Part shown: in pieces, positions 61,622 to 64,000 of the stretch
How the letters are laid out: every line of letters begins with the position of its first letter
How positions within the stretch are numbered: the stretch's first letter is position 1
Origin: Longitalea arenae
GTDB lineage: Bacteria; Bacteroidota; Bacteroidia; Chitinophagales; Chitinophagaceae
DNA length: 64,000 nt
Direction: 5' to 3'
NCBI RefSeq assembly: GCF_016924755.1
Contig: NZ_JAFFJX010000002.1
Span: 496,001-560,000, forward strand
The notes under the pieces: generated by a model
Told to the model about the DNA's origin: nothing
The model's database searches: none
Seen by the model: the letters and a program-made list of their open reading frames with translations, nothing else
Made by a program: the position numbers and the translations under genes

Positions 61622-64000
61622 ATGAAGCAGACGAAACACGTGTTATTTTTCCTGTTGTTTTTTTACAGTATTACCGCAACAGCGCAAACATTTGTGCATC
61701 CGGGCGGCTTGCATACACAAGCCGATCTGGACCGGATGAAAACGCAGGTGGCAGCCGGAGCACATCCGTGGATCGATAGCTGGAATGCATTGATCGCTCA
61801 CCCAAAAGCACAAAAGACTTACACTGCAGCGCCGCAGGCAAACATGGGCGTCAACCGCCAACGGGCTTCTGCCGATGCCGTTGCCGCTTATCTCAACGCG
61901 TTGCGTTGGTACATCTCCGGTGATACGTCTTATGCAGCCTGTTCGCGAAGAATTTTAAACGCCTGGGCTTATACTGTCAACCAGGTGCCGGCCGGGCAGG
62001 ATATTCCCGGTTTAATGGGAATAGCGGTTTATGAATTTGCGGTGGCAGCAGAAATACTGCGTCTTTATCCTAACTGGTCGGCAGCGGATTTCAATCAGTT
62101 CAAAAGCATGATGACCACTTACCTGTATCCTAATTGCCATGATTTTTTAACGCGTCACAATAATGCTTGTATCAGTCACTATTGGGCGAATTGGGATATC
62201 TGTAACATGACCGCCATCTTAAGTATCGGGGTGTTATGTGATGATACGGCCAAGTTCAACGAAGCCATCACTTATTTTAAATCCGGCGCAGGCAACGGCA
62301 GCATCACCAAGGCAATTCCTTTTTTACATCCGGGAGGTTTGGGCCAGTGGCAGGAGACGGGCCGCGACCAGGAGCATGCGCTGTTAGGGGTGGGTATGCT
62401 TGGAAGCTTTTGCCAGATAGCCTGGAACCAGGGACAGGATATGTATGGTTATGACAATAACCGCCTGTTGGCGGGAGCTGAATACACAGCCAAATACAAC
62501 TTATGGAAAGATGTTCCTTATACCACTTACAATAATTGTGATAACGTGCAGAACTATTGGGCTTCTGAACAAAACGCTTTCGGCAGGGGAAGATTACAGC
62601 GACCGATCTGGGAAATGATCTATAACCATTACGTGGTGAGAAAAGGCCTTAGCGCTCCCCATGTAAAAGCCATGGCAGAAATAAACCGGCCCGAAGGATT
62701 CGAGCATGATGATAACCTTGGATTTGGCACGCTCTGTTATACCCTCAATGCTGCTGCATCGCCTTATCCTGCATCGCCTGCTCCTTCGGCGCCTGCAGGG
62801 TTGAAAGCAACAGCCAGCGTAGGAAAAGTATGGTTAAGATGGCTTCCTGTCGCTACCGCAAATGGATATAATGTGCTTCGTTCAACAACAAGCGGTGGGC
62901 CCTATACTACGGTCGCTACTTACAAAGGCACTCACCCTTTATACGAAGACGCCGGCGTAACCAACGGCACTACGTATTATTATGTAGTGTCTGCTATCAA
63001 TCAGGCGGGAACCAGTAGTAATTCCTTAGAAGTAAATGCAACGCCAACTGTTGCCGGTGTTTTGCCCGCTGGCTGGGCCTGGCAGGATATTGGAACGGTT
63101 GCCACCGCAGGCAGCGCCGGTTATGCGAATGTGAGCAATGGAACTTTTGTAGTGAGTGGTTCAGGCGCCGGCATAGGCGGCACAGCAGATGGTTTGAGTT
63201 ATGTATATAAAGCTGTGACCGGTGATGCAACGATCACTGCCCGGGTTGCAGCCAATACATGGGCCGGCGGTGGTGCACAGAAAACGGGCATCATGATCCG
63301 CGAATCGCTTGCTGACAATGCCATTGCTTTTAGTATGACATCAGGAGATGGAGGTGTTCGTGAAGCACGGTTTGGACGCCGCACTGCTGCAGGCGGCGCT
63401 ATGAGTTTTCAAACAGGTAATTTGTATACCCGTGCGCCCGGCTGGTTTCGCCTGCAAAGAGCAGGTAATACGATAACTGCCTATCAATCTACAGATGGCA
63501 GAACCTGGTTTACGGTAGGCGCTCCTGTTACAGTATCGATGGGCGCCGCTTATTATATTGGATTGGCTGTTTCCTCGAACAGTTCCAGTATAAACACTGC
63601 TACATACGATAGCGTAACCGTAACCAGTGGTGCTATCCCAAATGGCACTTACCGCATCATCAACCGTAATAGTGGCAAAGTACTGGATGTGGCCAGTAAA
63701 TCAACAGCCAACGGCGCCAATGTGCATCAATGGACCTGGCTCAATGGCGCCAATCAGCAATGGAATGTAACGGATATTGGCAATGGTCAATACAATATTG
63801 TTGGGGTGCAAAGCGGAAAGTACCTGGATGTTGCCAGTGGTTCTACCGCCGATGGAGCCAACGTTCAGATCTGGCAGAATACCGGTGGCAACAATCAGAA
63901 GTTCACCTTCACGGTTACCGACAGCAATTACTTCCGCATAACAACGGTGCACAGTGGTAAAGTGTTGGAAGTAGCCAGCGGTTCTACGGCAGATGGCGCT
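61622..64000 (+). CDS. Modular alginate-lyase-like protein with Fn3, LamG/DUF1349-like and ricin-type lectin domains, partial
   Basis: Translation from the ATG 61622 is open to the window edge (793 codons). Signal peptide ends TATAQ. Residues about 25-385 resemble the alginate-lyase-like superfamily, with NNACISHYWANWD (180-192, His186). An Fn3 domain follows (about 388-478, VWLRWLPVATANGYNVLRS). A domain of the DUF1349/LamG-like type is at about 482-660. From about 673 on come ricin-B repeats (NGTYRIINRNSGKVLDV, ANQQWNV, GKYLDVASGST). The substrate is unknown. It ends the PUL in this window. Confidence 0.8.
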   Translation, partial: MKQTKHVLFFLLFFYSITATAQTFVHPGGLHTQADLDRMKTQVAAGAHPWIDSWNALIAHPKAQKTYTAAPQANMGVNRQRASADAVAAYLNALRWYISGDTSYAACSRRILNAWAYTVNQVPAGQDIPGLMGIAVYEFAVAAEILRLYPNWSAADFNQFKSMMTTYLYPNCHDFLTRHNNACISHYWANWDICNMTAILSIGVLCDDTAKFNEAITYFKSGAGNGSITKAIPFLHPGGLGQWQETGRDQEHALLGVGMLGSFCQIAWNQGQDMYGYDNNRLLAGAEYTAKYNLWKDVPYTTYNNCDNVQNYWASEQNAFGRGRLQRPIWEMIYNHYVVRKGLSAPHVKAMAEINRPEGFEHDDNLGFGTLCYTLNAAASPYPASPAPSAPAGLKATASVGKVWLRWLPVATANGYNVLRSTTSGGPYTTVATYKGTHPLYEDAGVTNGTTYYYVVSAINQAGTSSNSLEVNATPTVAGVLPAGWAWQDIGTVATAGSAGYANVSNGTFVVSGSGAGIGGTADGLSYVYKAVTGDATITARVAANTWAGGGAQKTGIMIRESLADNAIAFSMTSGDGGVREARFGRRTAAGGAMSFQTGNLYTRAPGWFRLQRAGNTITAYQSTDGRTWFTVGAPVTVSMGAAYYIGLAVSSNSSSINTATYDSVTVTSGAIPNGTYRIINRNSGKVLDVASKSTANGANVHQWTWLNGANQQWNVTDIGNGQYNIVGVQSGKYLDVASGSTADGANVQIWQNTGGNNQKFTFTVTDSNYFRITTVHSGKVLEVASGSTADGA

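Overview
The window looks like a chromosomal segment of a Bacteroidota bacterium, most likely of the Chitinophagaceae (Chitinophaga/Niastella-like). Three SusC/SusD pairs, a PorZ-like protein with a type IX sorting tail, a carbamoyl-phosphate synthase large subunit of the short form, and promoter boxes of the form TAnnTTTG all point that way. No tRNA, rRNA, CRISPR array, transposase or phage gene was recognised. Family names rest on reading protein motifs by eye; no database search was possible.

Layout. 1-8.7 kb (minus): two tandem SusC/SusD pairs, the second SusD running off the left edge. 8.7-16 kb: an RND/MMPL-type exporter, a PorZ-like propeller protein overlapping recO, an amidohydrolase. 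16-31 kb: mostly housekeeping genes (prfA, VanZ-like, ECF sigma/anti-sigma pair, gcvH, cyclophilin, serS, DUF1800/DUF1501 pair, gyrB, MerR regulator, MscS channel). 31-37.5 kb: LpxH-like hydrolase with a coupled secreted protein, a gamma-glutamylcyclotransferase-like protein, the rsfS-ftsH-LUD group, and birA. 37.5-39.8 kb: a four-gene envelope cluster (cytochrome-like lipoprotein, OB-fold protein, YceI, DUF5777). 40-45 kb: a ROK regulator with a probable autoregulatory operator, bcp, an M23 peptidase, a small membrane protein. 45-54 kb: carB, an operon of two paralogous membrane proteins plus a NarL-type two-component pair, an orphan conserved protein, comEC. 54.3-64 kb (plus): a polysaccharide utilisation locus with SusC, SusD, a CHRD lipoprotein, a GH28-like beta-helix enzyme and a modular lyase-like protein ending in a ricin-type lectin that runs off the right edge.

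The most striking structure is not a gene. Many intergenic gaps carry arms built of imperfect tandem 7-10 base 'words', usually with an inverted copy of the word some tens of bases away. The word differs from locus to locus. The clearest copy is 131 bases of the 7-mer GGGCAAT lying between a consensus promoter and the SusC gene of the right-hand PUL, so it should be transcribed as part of the leader. A related copy lies between SusD and the CHRD gene of the same PUL. Two copies of the GGGCAAT word also sit in frame inside the amidohydrolase gene, and another word element doubles as the gyrB terminator.

Other items worth a look are three gene-free stretches that end in strong hairpins and may encode small RNAs (17.1-17.7 kb, 40.0-40.4 kb, 51.7-52.1 kb), and the membrane-pair/two-component operon, whose kinase has no sensor domain of its own.
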